Part shown: positions 35,125 through 44,400 of the stretch, in pieces | How positions within the stretch are numbered: the first letter of the stretch is position 1 | How the letters are laid out: every line of letters begins with the position of its first letter | NCBI RefSeq assembly: GCF_019429565.1 | Contig: NZ_JAHXSA010000003.1 | Span: forward strand, 1-64,000 | Direction of reading: 5' to 3' | DNA from: Schaalia sp. ORNL0103 | GTDB lineage: Bacteria; Actinomycetota; Actinomycetes; Actinomycetales; Actinomycetaceae | Length of the DNA: 64,000 nt | Made by a program: the position numbers and the translations under genes | Notes under the pieces: model-generated | Databases searched by the model: none | The model's input: only the letters and a program-made list of their open reading frames with translations | Told to the model about the DNA's origin: nothing

Positions 35125-37132
35125 TCGACGCGTCATCATCGCCCTGAAAGGACTCGGGGCGCTGGCCAACCACGGCGTCTACGACTTCGAGCGCGACCGC
35201 AACCAGCGCTTCAGCGCGGACATCGTCATGTGGGTCGAGACCGCCGGCGCCGCCGACGACATCGCCGCCACCGTCTCCTACGCTGACATCGCCGACGAGG
35301 CCATGGCCGTCCTCACCGGCACCGCCGTCGACCTCATCGAGACCCTCGCCGAAACCATCGCCTCGCGCGTCATGAGCCACGAGGGCGTCGTTGGCACCGA
35401 GGTCACCGTCCACAAGCCCGACGCCCCCATCGACCACCCCTTCGCTGACGTGTCCGTGACCGTGCGAGCGGGCCAGACTGACGCGATGCCCCTGTCGCTG
35501 TCCCTCAAGGGCATTTACGAGGCCGAGGACGGCTCCGTCCTCACCGGCGAGATCGAGGCCTATGGCCACGCCCAGGCCCCCAGCCCCGCCGAGCAGGAAC
35601 AGAGCGGTGCCCTGCCCACGCGCCGCGATGTGCAGGCTGCACACGCCGCGCCCGTCCATGACGCAAGGCGCCCCGAGCACCTGCGCTCGCGCCGCGTCGT
35701 CCTGGCGATCGGCGGCAACCTCGGGGACGTGCCCGTGACCCTCATGCACACGGTCGAGGCCCTGTCCTACATGGAGGGCTTCCAGATCGACGACGTCTCG
35801 CCGATCATGCGCACCAAGCCCGTGCTGGCCCCCGGCCAAGCCCCCCAGCCCGACTACTGGAACGCCGTCGTCGTCGGCTCCGCGATCGCGACCCCCGACG
35901 AGCTGTTCGCCCAGACCAGCCGCATCGAGCGCGAGCTGGGACGCGAGCGCCACGAGCGCTGGGGCGCGCGCACCGTCGACATCGACATCATTCAGATCGA
36001 GGGCCTGGCCTCCTCCGACCCGGTCCTCACTCTGCCGCACCCGCGCGCCAAGGAACGCGCCTTCGTTCTGGCGCCCTGGCTCCTGTGCGAGCCCGACGCC
36101 GTCCTCGAGGGCGTGGGTCGCGTGTCCGACCTGCTGGCCGACACCCCCGACCGTGAGGGCATCATCGACGCCGTCGACGACTGGCTGGAGGACCCCGCGG
36201 CCGTCATGGCCGACTCCGACCAGCTCCTCGCCCAGCGCGCAGAGCAGGCCAGCGCAGACATGCGCGAGCTCATCGAGGCCCTAACCGGCGAGATCAGCCA
36301 GGTCAGTGACCTCGTCACCCGGCCGGGCGAGCCCGCCGAGCCGGTGGAGATTCCCGCCGCCCACACGGTGATCGAGGACTCCGGCGACGACGTTGAGGAG
36401 GCCGCAGACTCCGAGTCGGCCCACGAGCAGGCCGAGGAACCCGAGGCTGCCCCCGTCTCCGCCGACGAGGCCCCCGCCCCTCGTGCCAGCATCTGGGGCC
36501 GCCTGTCCGCCGCCCAGGCTTCGCACGAGGCCGTGAGCACCGACGAGCATGAGGCCAGTGAGCCAGAGCTCGACGAACCCGACGCAGCCCCGCAGGCCGC
36601 AGCGCCGCAGGGCGAAGCCCCCGCGGACGAGGCCGTGACCGCCCCGGCGGTGCCCGGCCCGCCCCACCGCCAGCGCCGCCGCCGCGCGGACGAAGCCAAG
36701 GCCTCGTCGCGCCCGTCCTGGCACCCCGTGTCCTCCGTGCCCGCCGACTCTGCGGCCGGTCGCATGACCCGCAAGATCGGCACCGGCACCTACAAGCCGA
36801 GCGGGACCGAAAAGCCCCGCTGGGCCCCCGTGTTCGAGTCCAAGCGCGAAGAGTCCCGCTCCAAGATCGCGCTGCCCGACTGGAACTTCTCCGTGGGCAC
36901 CTCCCACGACGTGCGCGTCGTCGACGACCGCTCTGGCCTGGGGCGCGACGATGAGGCCCCCAAGGCCACCGTGCACGCCGACGGGCGTTCCACCATCCTC
37001 GCCCCCGGGCTGCCCGACAACACCCCCGTCGGCCCCATCCCCGAGGAAGAGGCCACTCAGACCGGCATCCTGCGCCGCGTTGTCGTGCGGCCCACGATGA
37101 CGGGTGCGATCCCCATCGTCAAGAGGCGTTAA
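35117..37132 (+). CDS. folB-folK fusion: Bifunctional dihydroneopterin aldolase / HPPK with long tail
   Basis: A 671-residue fusion. Residues about 1-125 are FolB (IALKGLGALANHGVYDFERD, EVTVHKPDAPI). Residues about 190-350 are FolK (AIGGNLGD, ERHERWGARTVDIDII, LPHPRAKERAFVLAPW). These perform consecutive folate steps. The last 310 residues are a low-complexity Glu/Ala/Pro-rich tail ending in a more ordered part (LPDWNFSVGTSHDVRVVDDR) and VKRR; no domain is recognised there. The TTG start is the only in-frame option near the front. Confidence 0.9.
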   Translation: MSSRRVIIALKGLGALANHGVYDFERDRNQRFSADIVMWVETAGAADDIAATVSYADIADEAMAVLTGTAVDLIETLAETIASRVMSHEGVVGTEVTVHKPDAPIDHPFADVSVTVRAGQTDAMPLSLSLKGIYEAEDGSVLTGEIEAYGHAQAPSPAEQEQSGALPTRRDVQAAHAAPVHDARRPEHLRSRRVVLAIGGNLGDVPVTLMHTVEALSYMEGFQIDDVSPIMRTKPVLAPGQAPQPDYWNAVVVGSAIATPDELFAQTSRIERELGRERHERWGARTVDIDIIQIEGLASSDPVLTLPHPRAKERAFVLAPWLLCEPDAVLEGVGRVSDLLADTPDREGIIDAVDDWLEDPAAVMADSDQLLAQRAEQASADMRELIEALTGEISQVSDLVTRPGEPAEPVEIPAAHTVIEDSGDDVEEAADSESAHEQAEEPEAAPVSADEAPAPRASIWGRLSAAQASHEAVSTDEHEASEPELDEPDAAPQAAAPQGEAPADEAVTAPAVPGPPHRQRRRRADEAKASSRPSWHPVSSVPADSAAGRMTRKIGTGTYKPSGTEKPRWAPVFESKREESRSKIALPDWNFSVGTSHDVRVVDDRSGLGRDDEAPKATVHADGRSTILAPGLPDNTPVGPIPEEEATQTGILRRVVVRPTMTGAIPIVKRR

Positions 37133-37612
37133 ATGAAACCCCTGTCGATCACCTGGGTGACGCTGGTCGGCTTCGTCTGTGCCCTTCTCAGCTTCCTCGG
37201 CTTCTTCGCGCACATGCGCGCGGGAGGCACCCCCATGATCGTCACGCCCGGCCCGGCTGTCGTCTTCGCGGTCGCGACCGCGCTCCTCATCTGGTCCGGC
37301 CTGGCTGTGCGCCGCCTGCGCGCGAACAAGGACACGTGGATCGACGCGATTGGCGCGATGCGGGTCGCCGTGTTCGCCAGGGCCAGCGCGATCGTCGGGA
37401 GCGCGCTCGCCGGCGTCCTCATCGGTGTCATGATCGTGTCCCTCACGCAGCTCGAGGCCTCGGCGATGGTCGCCAACGCGATTGCCTCGGGCCTCAGCGG
37501 CCTCGTCGGCCTCGTCTGGATTATCGTCGCTCTCGTCGTGGAACGCTGGTGCGTCATCAACCCGGACGACGATGGATCATCGAGCTCGCACAAGCGCAGC
37601 GCCGCCGCCTAA
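37133..37612 (+). CDS. DUF3180 membrane protein
   Basis: A 159-residue protein with four predicted membrane helices (WVTLVGFVCALLSFLGFF, AVVFAVATALLIWSGLAV, IVGSALAGVLIGVMIVSL, GLVGLVWIIVALVVERW). DUF3180 proteins follow folK in many actinobacteria; function is unknown. The ATG directly follows the folBK stop, indicating coupling. Confidence 0.85.
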   Translation: MKPLSITWVTLVGFVCALLSFLGFFAHMRAGGTPMIVTPGPAVVFAVATALLIWSGLAVRRLRANKDTWIDAIGAMRVAVFARASAIVGSALAGVLIGVMIVSLTQLEASAMVANAIASGLSGLVGLVWIIVALVVERWCVINPDDDGSSSSHKRSAAA

Positions 37613-37703
37613 ACAGCGCGTGTGGGAGTCCTCTCGCGCGCGAAAGTGAGCCCGCCCCGAGCGTTAGTCGCGCCCCGATGGCGCGGGCCGGTATCGTGGA
37701 CGC

Positions 37704-38612
37704 GTGGCTGACCAGCGTAAGAATTCCCCCAGGCGACCCTCGTCCCGTCGCTCCGCGTCCGCATCCGGACGCGTCGGCGACCGCGCCTCCCGAGCCGCAA
37801 CGGGCGGTCGGGGAGCCTCGACGCGCGCGGCGTCTTCCGCCGGCGCCTCGGCGGCCAAGCGGGGGAGTGGGGCAGGCGCGCGTCGGCCCAAGAAGGCCCC
37901 CTCGGGCGGCGGACGTCCGCCTGTGAATCTGTGGCCCCGGCGCATCATCACTGGCGTGGGCCTGCTCCTCATCATCGTGCTCATCGTGTGGGGTATCGTC
38001 GCCGCCGTGCGCGCTATCGCGGGAGCCTTCAGCGCCGATCCTGAGCCTCAGTCGACCCCGCAGTCCGTCGTCCAGTCCGGGGCCCTCGACGCCTCCGGAT
38101 ACACGCTCAAGGGCGGCCAGGAGGCGACCGCCGACGGCCTGCTCACCGACGGCACGACGATCGACATTCCCGCCTGCCTGGACCGCGACATCACGGCCAC
38201 CGCGAAGGCGAGCCCCGTGGCTTCTGGTTCCGCCATGCCCGTGACGCTCACGCTGGAAAACCGCGGCTCGGTCGCCTGCTCGACGTCGCTGACGCGCTTC
38301 AACCTGGCGGTGACCACCGGCGACCACCAGGTCTACGACTCCTCGCGCTGCGCCGACAGCCAGCAGTCCTCGACGACGCTGCTGCTGCGCCCGGGCGGCA
38401 CCTGGTCCGGCGCGCTGCGCTGGGATGGATACGTCTACACGAACGGCTGCACGGCTCCCGCGGGCGGCGCGAGCGCGGCCGCGGCGGGCACCTACAAGGT
38501 GGCCGTCACGATGGGCACGCGCGAAGTTGGTTCGACCGTCGTCGACGTGACGCCGGCGCCCACCCCCGCGCCCCAGTCGGGCGCCCAGTCCGGCGCCCAG
38601 TCGGGCCGCTAA
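37704..38612 (+). CDS. Hypothetical single-pass membrane protein
   Basis: A 302-residue protein with a basic Ser/Arg/Ala-rich N-terminus (about 70 residues), one membrane helix (IITGVGLLLIIVLIVWGIVAAV), and an outside domain with beta-rich sequence (MPVTLTLENRGSVACSTSL, YDSSRCADS, YTNGCTAPA) that recalls DUF4232-type domains. Three Cys residues may form disulfides. GTG start; TATCGT about 7 nt upstream suggests a leaderless transcript. Confidence 0.7.
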   Translation: MADQRKNSPRRPSSRRSASASGRVGDRASRAATGGRGASTRAASSAGASAAKRGSGAGARRPKKAPSGGGRPPVNLWPRRIITGVGLLLIIVLIVWGIVAAVRAIAGAFSADPEPQSTPQSVVQSGALDASGYTLKGGQEATADGLLTDGTTIDIPACLDRDITATAKASPVASGSAMPVTLTLENRGSVACSTSLTRFNLAVTTGDHQVYDSSRCADSQQSSTTLLLRPGGTWSGALRWDGYVYTNGCTAPAGGASAAAAGTYKVAVTMGTREVGSTVVDVTPAPTPAPQSGAQSGAQSGR

Positions 38613-38633
38613 AGGCTAAGAGCCGGCGAGCGG

Positions 38634-39704
38634 CTACCAGCCGACGATGCCGGCGCTCACGGCCTGGGCCTGGTGGGCCAGGTTCTCCGTGATGAGTTTC
38701 GCCCGGTAGGGGCCGATCCCCTCGAGCTCCTCCAGGTCCGCGATGGTGGCCGCGCGCAGCTGCGGCAGCGAGTTGAAGTGCGCCGACACGACCTTGATGG
38801 CGCTCCACGACAGGTGCGGAACCAGGGACAGGGCGCGCACGCCGCGCGGCGTGATCTCGCGATCCAGGTCCGCGACCTCGTATACGTCCAGGCCGAGGAT
38901 GTTCGAAATCGCGGTGAGATCCACGATGCGCTCGGAGCCGAGCGAGGACAGCTCGGCCTCGACGCGGGCCAGGTCGTCCGGGTTCGCGATGTAGTCGCGC
39001 ATGACGAGGGCGCGCTCGGACGCGGAGCCGCGCACGAGGTCCTCGACCTGCAGGGCCAGCAGGCGGCCCTCCGAGCCCAGCTCCTCGAGGTATTCCGTGA
39101 TCTCGGAGGTGATGCGCCGGATCATTTCCATGCGCTGCATGACGGTGGCGACGTCGCGCACTGTTGCGCTGTCGCGCATTTCCAGGATCGTGAGGGTCTG
39201 CAGAACCTCGTCGAGGCGCTGGCTGTAGCGGTCGAGCGTGTCGACAGCGAGATTTGCGCGCGAGAGCAGAGCCTCGGGCTCCTCCACCAGGCGATGCTCG
39301 GAGCCCACGTAGATGGAGATCATGCGCATGGACGCGGACAGCGACAGGACCGGCAGGTGGGTCTGTCGGGCGGTGCGCTGCGCGGTGCGGTGACGCATAC
39401 CCGACTCGTCCGTGGGGATCGTCGGGTCCGGGAAGAGCTGCACGTTCGCCTTGCGGATGCGCCACTGGTCGGGATCGATGATGACCGCACCGTCCATCTT
39501 GCACAGCTCGCGCAGGCGCGCGGCCGTGAAAGCGACGTCGAGGTCGAAGCCGCCCGAGCACATGGCCTGCACTTCCGGGGTGTACCCCAGGACGATGAGA
39601 GCACCCGTGTGGGAGCGCTGGATTCGTTCCAGTCCCTCTCGCAGAGGCGTGCCGGGCGCGACTGCGCGCAGTGCGTCACGAAGGATCGCTGCATCGGACG
39701 TCAA
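38634..39704 (-). CDS. disA: Diadenylate cyclase DisA
   Basis: A 356-residue DNA-integrity scanning protein that makes c-di-AMP. The N-terminal DAC domain has KMDGAVII (DGA) and GMRHRTAQRTA (RHR) motifs. A helical linker and C-terminal HhH region (LEELEGIGPYRAKLI) bind branched DNA. TTG start with GGAGGGA 7 nt upstream. It lies 36 bp after radA, the usual partner that inhibits DisA in other bacteria. Confidence 0.96.
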   Translation of the reverse strand: MTSDAAILRDALRAVAPGTPLREGLERIQRSHTGALIVLGYTPEVQAMCSGGFDLDVAFTAARLRELCKMDGAVIIDPDQWRIRKANVQLFPDPTIPTDESGMRHRTAQRTARQTHLPVLSLSASMRMISIYVGSEHRLVEEPEALLSRANLAVDTLDRYSQRLDEVLQTLTILEMRDSATVRDVATVMQRMEMIRRITSEITEYLEELGSEGRLLALQVEDLVRGSASERALVMRDYIANPDDLARVEAELSSLGSERIVDLTAISNILGLDVYEVADLDREITPRGVRALSLVPHLSWSAIKVVSAHFNSLPQLRAATIADLEELEGIGPYRAKLITENLAHQAQAVSAGIVGW

Positions 39705-39740
39705 TGTGATTCCCTCCCAGAACAGTCGGTGTGATTCCTA

Positions 39741-41126
39741 TTATTGCGAGTCCGCGGGGAAAGCGACACGAATAGCCGTCGCCAGATCCGACACAGTAAA
39801 CACGGTGATGCCGTCGACTCCCGACAGGTCCTCGCTGCCCTGAGCGGGCACGATCGCACTAGAGAAGCCCAGGCGCGCGGCCTCGGCGAGGCGGCGCTGG
39901 GTGCCCGTGCAGGCGCGTACCTCGCCCGTCAGCGAGATCTCTCCGACCGCGACGAGGTCGGGGCGCGGGGGAGTGCCCTTGAGCGAGGACACGATGGAGA
40001 TGGCCATCGCCAGGTCGATCGCGGGCTCGACCGTGCGCGCTCCGCCGACCGTGGAGACGTAGACGTCGGCCCCCGACGTGTCCGCGCCGATGCGGGCCTG
40101 CAGGACCGCGAGGATCATGGCGACGCGCGCGTGGTCCACGCCCGAGGTCGTGCGCCGGGGCGAGCCGCCCGACGAGGGGGCGACGAGGGACTGGATCTCC
40201 GTGGGCAGCGGGCGGCGTCCCTCCAGAGAAACGGCCGCGCACGTGCCGGGCACGCCGCGCGTCGTGCGCGACAGGAACAGGCCGGACGGATCGGCGAGGC
40301 CGTAGATACCCGAGTCAGTCAGCTCGAAGCAGCCGACCTCGTCGGTGGGGCCGTAGCGGTTTTTCACCGCGCGCAGCAGGCGCAGTCGGGAATGACGGTC
40401 GCCCTCGAACTGGCAGACGACGTCCACGAGGTGCTCGAGGACGCGCGGACCGGCGATGCCGCCGTCCTTGGTGACGTGGCCGACGAGCAGGGTCGGCAGG
40501 TCGGACTCCTTGGCGACCCGGATCAGCGAGGCCGCGACCGCGCGCACCTGCGCGACGCCGCCCGCCCCGCCCTCGACCTGGGCGGAGGAGATGGTCTGCA
40601 CGGAGTCGACGATGAGCAGAGAGGGGCGCGAGGCCTCGACGTGCCCGAGGACGACGCCGAGCTCCGTCTCATCCGCGATCAGGAGGTTCGGTTCGAGCGC
40701 GCCGATGCGTTCCGCGCGCCCGCGCACCTGGGCCGCCGACTCCTCGCCCGTCACGTAGAGGACGGGGCCGCGCCCGCCCGCCGCCGCGGTGCGCGCGGCC
40801 TTCGCGGCCACGTCCAGCAACAGCGTCGACTTACCCACGCCGGGTTCGCCCGCCAGGAGGATCACCGCGCCGGGAACGATGCCGCCGCCGAGGACACGGT
40901 CCAGCTCGCCCACGCCCGTCGAGCGAGACGAGGCCCGCTCGCCGTCCACCTCGCCGATCGGCAGGGCGGGGCGACGCGGGGGAGTCGCGGCCGCGCGCGG
41001 CCCGCCCGAGGCCTCTCCGGCCTGGTCGACGGTGCCCCATGCCCCGCACTCGCGGCACTGGCCCACCCACTTGGGGGAGGTCCACCCGCACTCGGAGCAG
41101 CGGTAGGTGATCTTCTCTTTCGCCAT
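39741..41126 (-). CDS. radA: DNA repair protein RadA
   Basis: A 461-residue branch-migration ATPase. Order: zinc finger CSECGWTSPKWVGQCRECG, Walker A GEPGVGKST, RadA motif KNRYGPTDEVG, and a C-terminal Lon-like domain (SGADVYVSTVGG, AVGEISLTGEVRA). ATG 41126 gives the conserved MAKEKITYRCSECG start. First gene of the radA-disA pair. Confidence 0.96.
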   Translation of the reverse strand: MAKEKITYRCSECGWTSPKWVGQCRECGAWGTVDQAGEASGGPRAAATPPRRPALPIGEVDGERASSRSTGVGELDRVLGGGIVPGAVILLAGEPGVGKSTLLLDVAAKAARTAAAGGRGPVLYVTGEESAAQVRGRAERIGALEPNLLIADETELGVVLGHVEASRPSLLIVDSVQTISSAQVEGGAGGVAQVRAVAASLIRVAKESDLPTLLVGHVTKDGGIAGPRVLEHLVDVVCQFEGDRHSRLRLLRAVKNRYGPTDEVGCFELTDSGIYGLADPSGLFLSRTTRGVPGTCAAVSLEGRRPLPTEIQSLVAPSSGGSPRRTTSGVDHARVAMILAVLQARIGADTSGADVYVSTVGGARTVEPAIDLAMAISIVSSLKGTPPRPDLVAVGEISLTGEVRACTGTQRRLAEAARLGFSSAIVPAQGSEDLSGVDGITVFTVSDLATAIRVAFPADSQ

Positions 41127-41468
41127 ACACTCACCGTAACCCGACCCGCCCTCATCTGCGGTTCCCGCGCGCGGGCGGGCGCCGTGACGGCGGCGTTGGG
41201 AGAGTGGACCCGAGACCCGCCCCGGCCTCATCGACGAGGTGCGATAGCCCAAATGCACGACTGTGGTCAGGTTCTCGCGCGTGCGGAATGGCCATGCATC
41301 GCGGCGAGAACCTTGTTCAACAGGTTAGAGATTTCTCGGTACCTGTTGTTGTCTGCGGGGTTTATCCATAGGGTTGGTCGGTGTGTATCCTTGGGATGGT
41401 TGCCCATACCCTCCGCGGATACAGACAACGCCCCCTAGCAGTGCGCACATTGAGACTGAGGAAGCCAC
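41127..41468. promoter_or_regulatory. Divergent promoter region with two inverted repeats
   Basis: No gene. AGGTTCTCGC/GCGAGAACCT (41269-41278 with 41304-41313) and CAACAGGT/ACCTGTTG (41318-41325 with 41341-41348) are adjacent inverted repeats ahead of the surface-protein operon and could be operators or leader hairpins. GAGGAAG precedes the ATG at 41469. Confidence 0.45.
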
Positions 41469-44400
41469 ATGAACAAGGCGCGTCGATCGCGAAACACCTG
41501 GTCGAAGCGGATACCCGCGCTCGCCGTCCTATTGGTGTCCGCGATGCTGTGCGTGCTCGCGGTCGTGTATCGGGGCGTCGAGGTCACCCAGGTGAGCGTC
41601 GACGACGGTGGCATTTGGGTGACGAACCAGGATCGTAAGCTCCTCGGACACCTCAACTACGACGCCCTCATGCTGGACGGCACGGTCTCGGTGAAGTCCG
41701 CGTCCTTCGACATCGGTCAGGAGGGCGGCGACGTGACCCTGGGTGAGACCGTGAGCCGCACGGTCACCCCGGTGCGTCCGACCTCCTTCTCCCTCGGCCA
41801 GTCCGTCACCCTGCCCGACAACGCGGTCCAGGTCCAGGGCGGCTCGGTCCTGGCGGTCCTCGACCCCAACGAGGGCCTCCTGTGGGTCGGCAGCGCCAAC
41901 GAGCCCGCCACCATGTCGCTCCTGCGCGAGGACGCGGTCGCCAACGACCTGAGCGACGGCATCGTGACGGTGTCGAACTCGGGCACGGTCTTCGCGTACT
42001 CTCCCGGCTCATCCAAGCTCGTGACGCTGACGCGCGAGGGTCAGGCGTGGCGCGCCAAGACCACGGAGATCAAAGACTTTACGCCCGCCGGCACCCCGAC
42101 GATCACCGCGGTCGGCGACAAGCCGGTCGTCTACGACCAGACCGGCAACAAGCTCGTCCTGCCCGGCGGCAAGGTCCGCGACCTGTCCGAGGAGCACGTG
42201 AGCGGCGCCGTCCTGCAGGCCCCCGGCGATGAGGCTGCCTCGGTCCTCCTCGCGACCGGTGACCAGCTGGTGTCCGTCCCCCTGAACGGCAAGGCGATCG
42301 AGCGCCAGGAGGCCTCGGAGAGCGGCCAGAAGGGCACACCCGCGCCCCCCGTCTTCCACCGTGGCTGCTCCTACGGCGCATGGGCGGGCTCGGGCGCGTT
42401 CGTGCGTACCTGCACGGACTCCACGCGCAACCAGGCGCAGACGGTCCCGAGCCTGGCCGAGGCCTCCTCTGCCGTCTTCCGCACGAACCGCACGCGCATC
42501 GTCCTCAACGACGTCTCGACGGGCACGCTGTGGCTGCCCGACAAGAACATGGTCGTGGTCAGCAACTGGGACCAGACCCCCACCGAGGAGCAGGAGGAAG
42601 AGGACACTCCGACCCCCGACCAGCGCGAGCAGGTCTCCGAGCCGGAGCACAAGGACAAGAACACGCCGCCCGAGGCCGTGGATGACGAGTTCGGCATCCG
42701 CCCGGGCCGCTCGACGCTGCTGCCCGTCCTGGACAACGACTCCGACGACGACGGCGACGTGCTGACGGCGCGCGCGGTCACCAACCCCGAGTTCGGCTCG
42801 ATCGTGCGCACGCGTGGCGGCCGCGCCCTGCAGATCACGGACGTCCCCGAGAACATGACGAGCGGATCGACGTCCTTCACGTACGAGGCCTCGGACGGCC
42901 TCGCGGGCGCGACGGCGAACGTGACGCTGACGATCCATCCGTGGAGCCAGAACGAGGGCCCGCGTCAGCTCAAGCACCCCGTCATCAAGGTGGGTGCGAA
43001 CGCGCAGGTCGAGTACAACCTCCTGTCGGACTGGATCGACCCGGACGGCGACCAGTTCTACCTGGTGTCGGCGACGGCCCCCGAGGGCATGGCCGTGCAG
43101 TTCTCCGAGGACGGCACCGTCCAGATCCGCGATTTGGGTTCGGGCGCTGGCGTCAAGGCGATCGCCGTGACCCTGTCGGATGGCCACGCTGAGACCACCG
43201 GCGAGCTGAAGGTGAGCGTCCAGGAGGCGGGCAATGTGCCGCCGGTGGCGCGCGCCGACTTCTACGTGGCGCGCGTGGCTGAGCCGCTGACGATCGACCC
43301 GATCGCCAACGACACGGATCCCAACGGCGACGCGCTGTCCCTCGTGGCTGCGGGTACGGCTCCGGCGGGCACCTCGGTCTCCGCTGATCTTTCGCGCGGT
43401 ACGCTGACGTTCACGGGCTCGGTGCCGGGATCCTTCCAGTTCACCTACACGGTCTCCGACGGCCCGTCGACGACCGTGGGCGTGATCCGCGTGGACGTGG
43501 TCGATGACGACACGAATGCTCTGCCGATCGCCGAGGACGACCTGGCGGTCCTGCCCAGCGGTGGTGCCTCGCTGATCGCGCCGCTGGCCAACGACACGGA
43601 TCCGTCGGGCGGCGTCCTCGTCGTTCAGTCGATCGACGTGCCCGCGAACTCGGGCCTCGAGGTCACGCTCATCGAGCGCCACCTGCTGCGCATCACGTCG
43701 CCGCGCGGCCTGGCCGACGTGACGACCTTTACCTACACGGTCTCCAATGGCGCGGGTTCCGCGACCGCCCAGGTGAGCGTCATCCCGACGGATGCACAGA
43801 GTGAGGAAACGCCGCCCCAGGCCACGGCCGACACCGCGAAGGTGCGCGCCGACGACATCGGCTCGGTGAGCGTCCTGTCGAACGACCGCTCGCCGATTGG
43901 CCTGTCGCTGAGCCTGGACCCGGAGGTGGAGGTCCTGTCGGGTGCCGAGCTGGGCACGGTGTTCGTGACCGGCAACCAGGTGCGCCTGGCCGCCGGCTCC
44001 GAGGCCGGCGTGGTGCGCGTGTTGTACACGGCCGTCGATTCGGTCGGCAATCGCGCGACGTCGACCGTCACGTTTGAGATCATCGCTTCCTCCGCGGCCA
44101 ACAGCGCACCCGTGCCCAAGCCGCTCAGCGCCTGGGCCGTGCAGGGGCAGATGACGCGCATCCCGGTGCCGCTGACGGGCATCGACCCCGACGGCGACTC
44201 GGTCGCCCTGGTGGGCATCGACCAGCCGCCGGCCAAGGGTAGCGTCGTGCTGGGCACGGAGTGGCTGGAATACACGCCCTCCGACGATGCGACCGGCACG
44301 GACACCTTCTCCTACATCGTCGAGGACCGCCTCGGCGTGCAGGGACGCGCCCGCGTGCGCGTCGGCATCGCCCCTCCGGGCTCGCAGAACCACAACCCGA

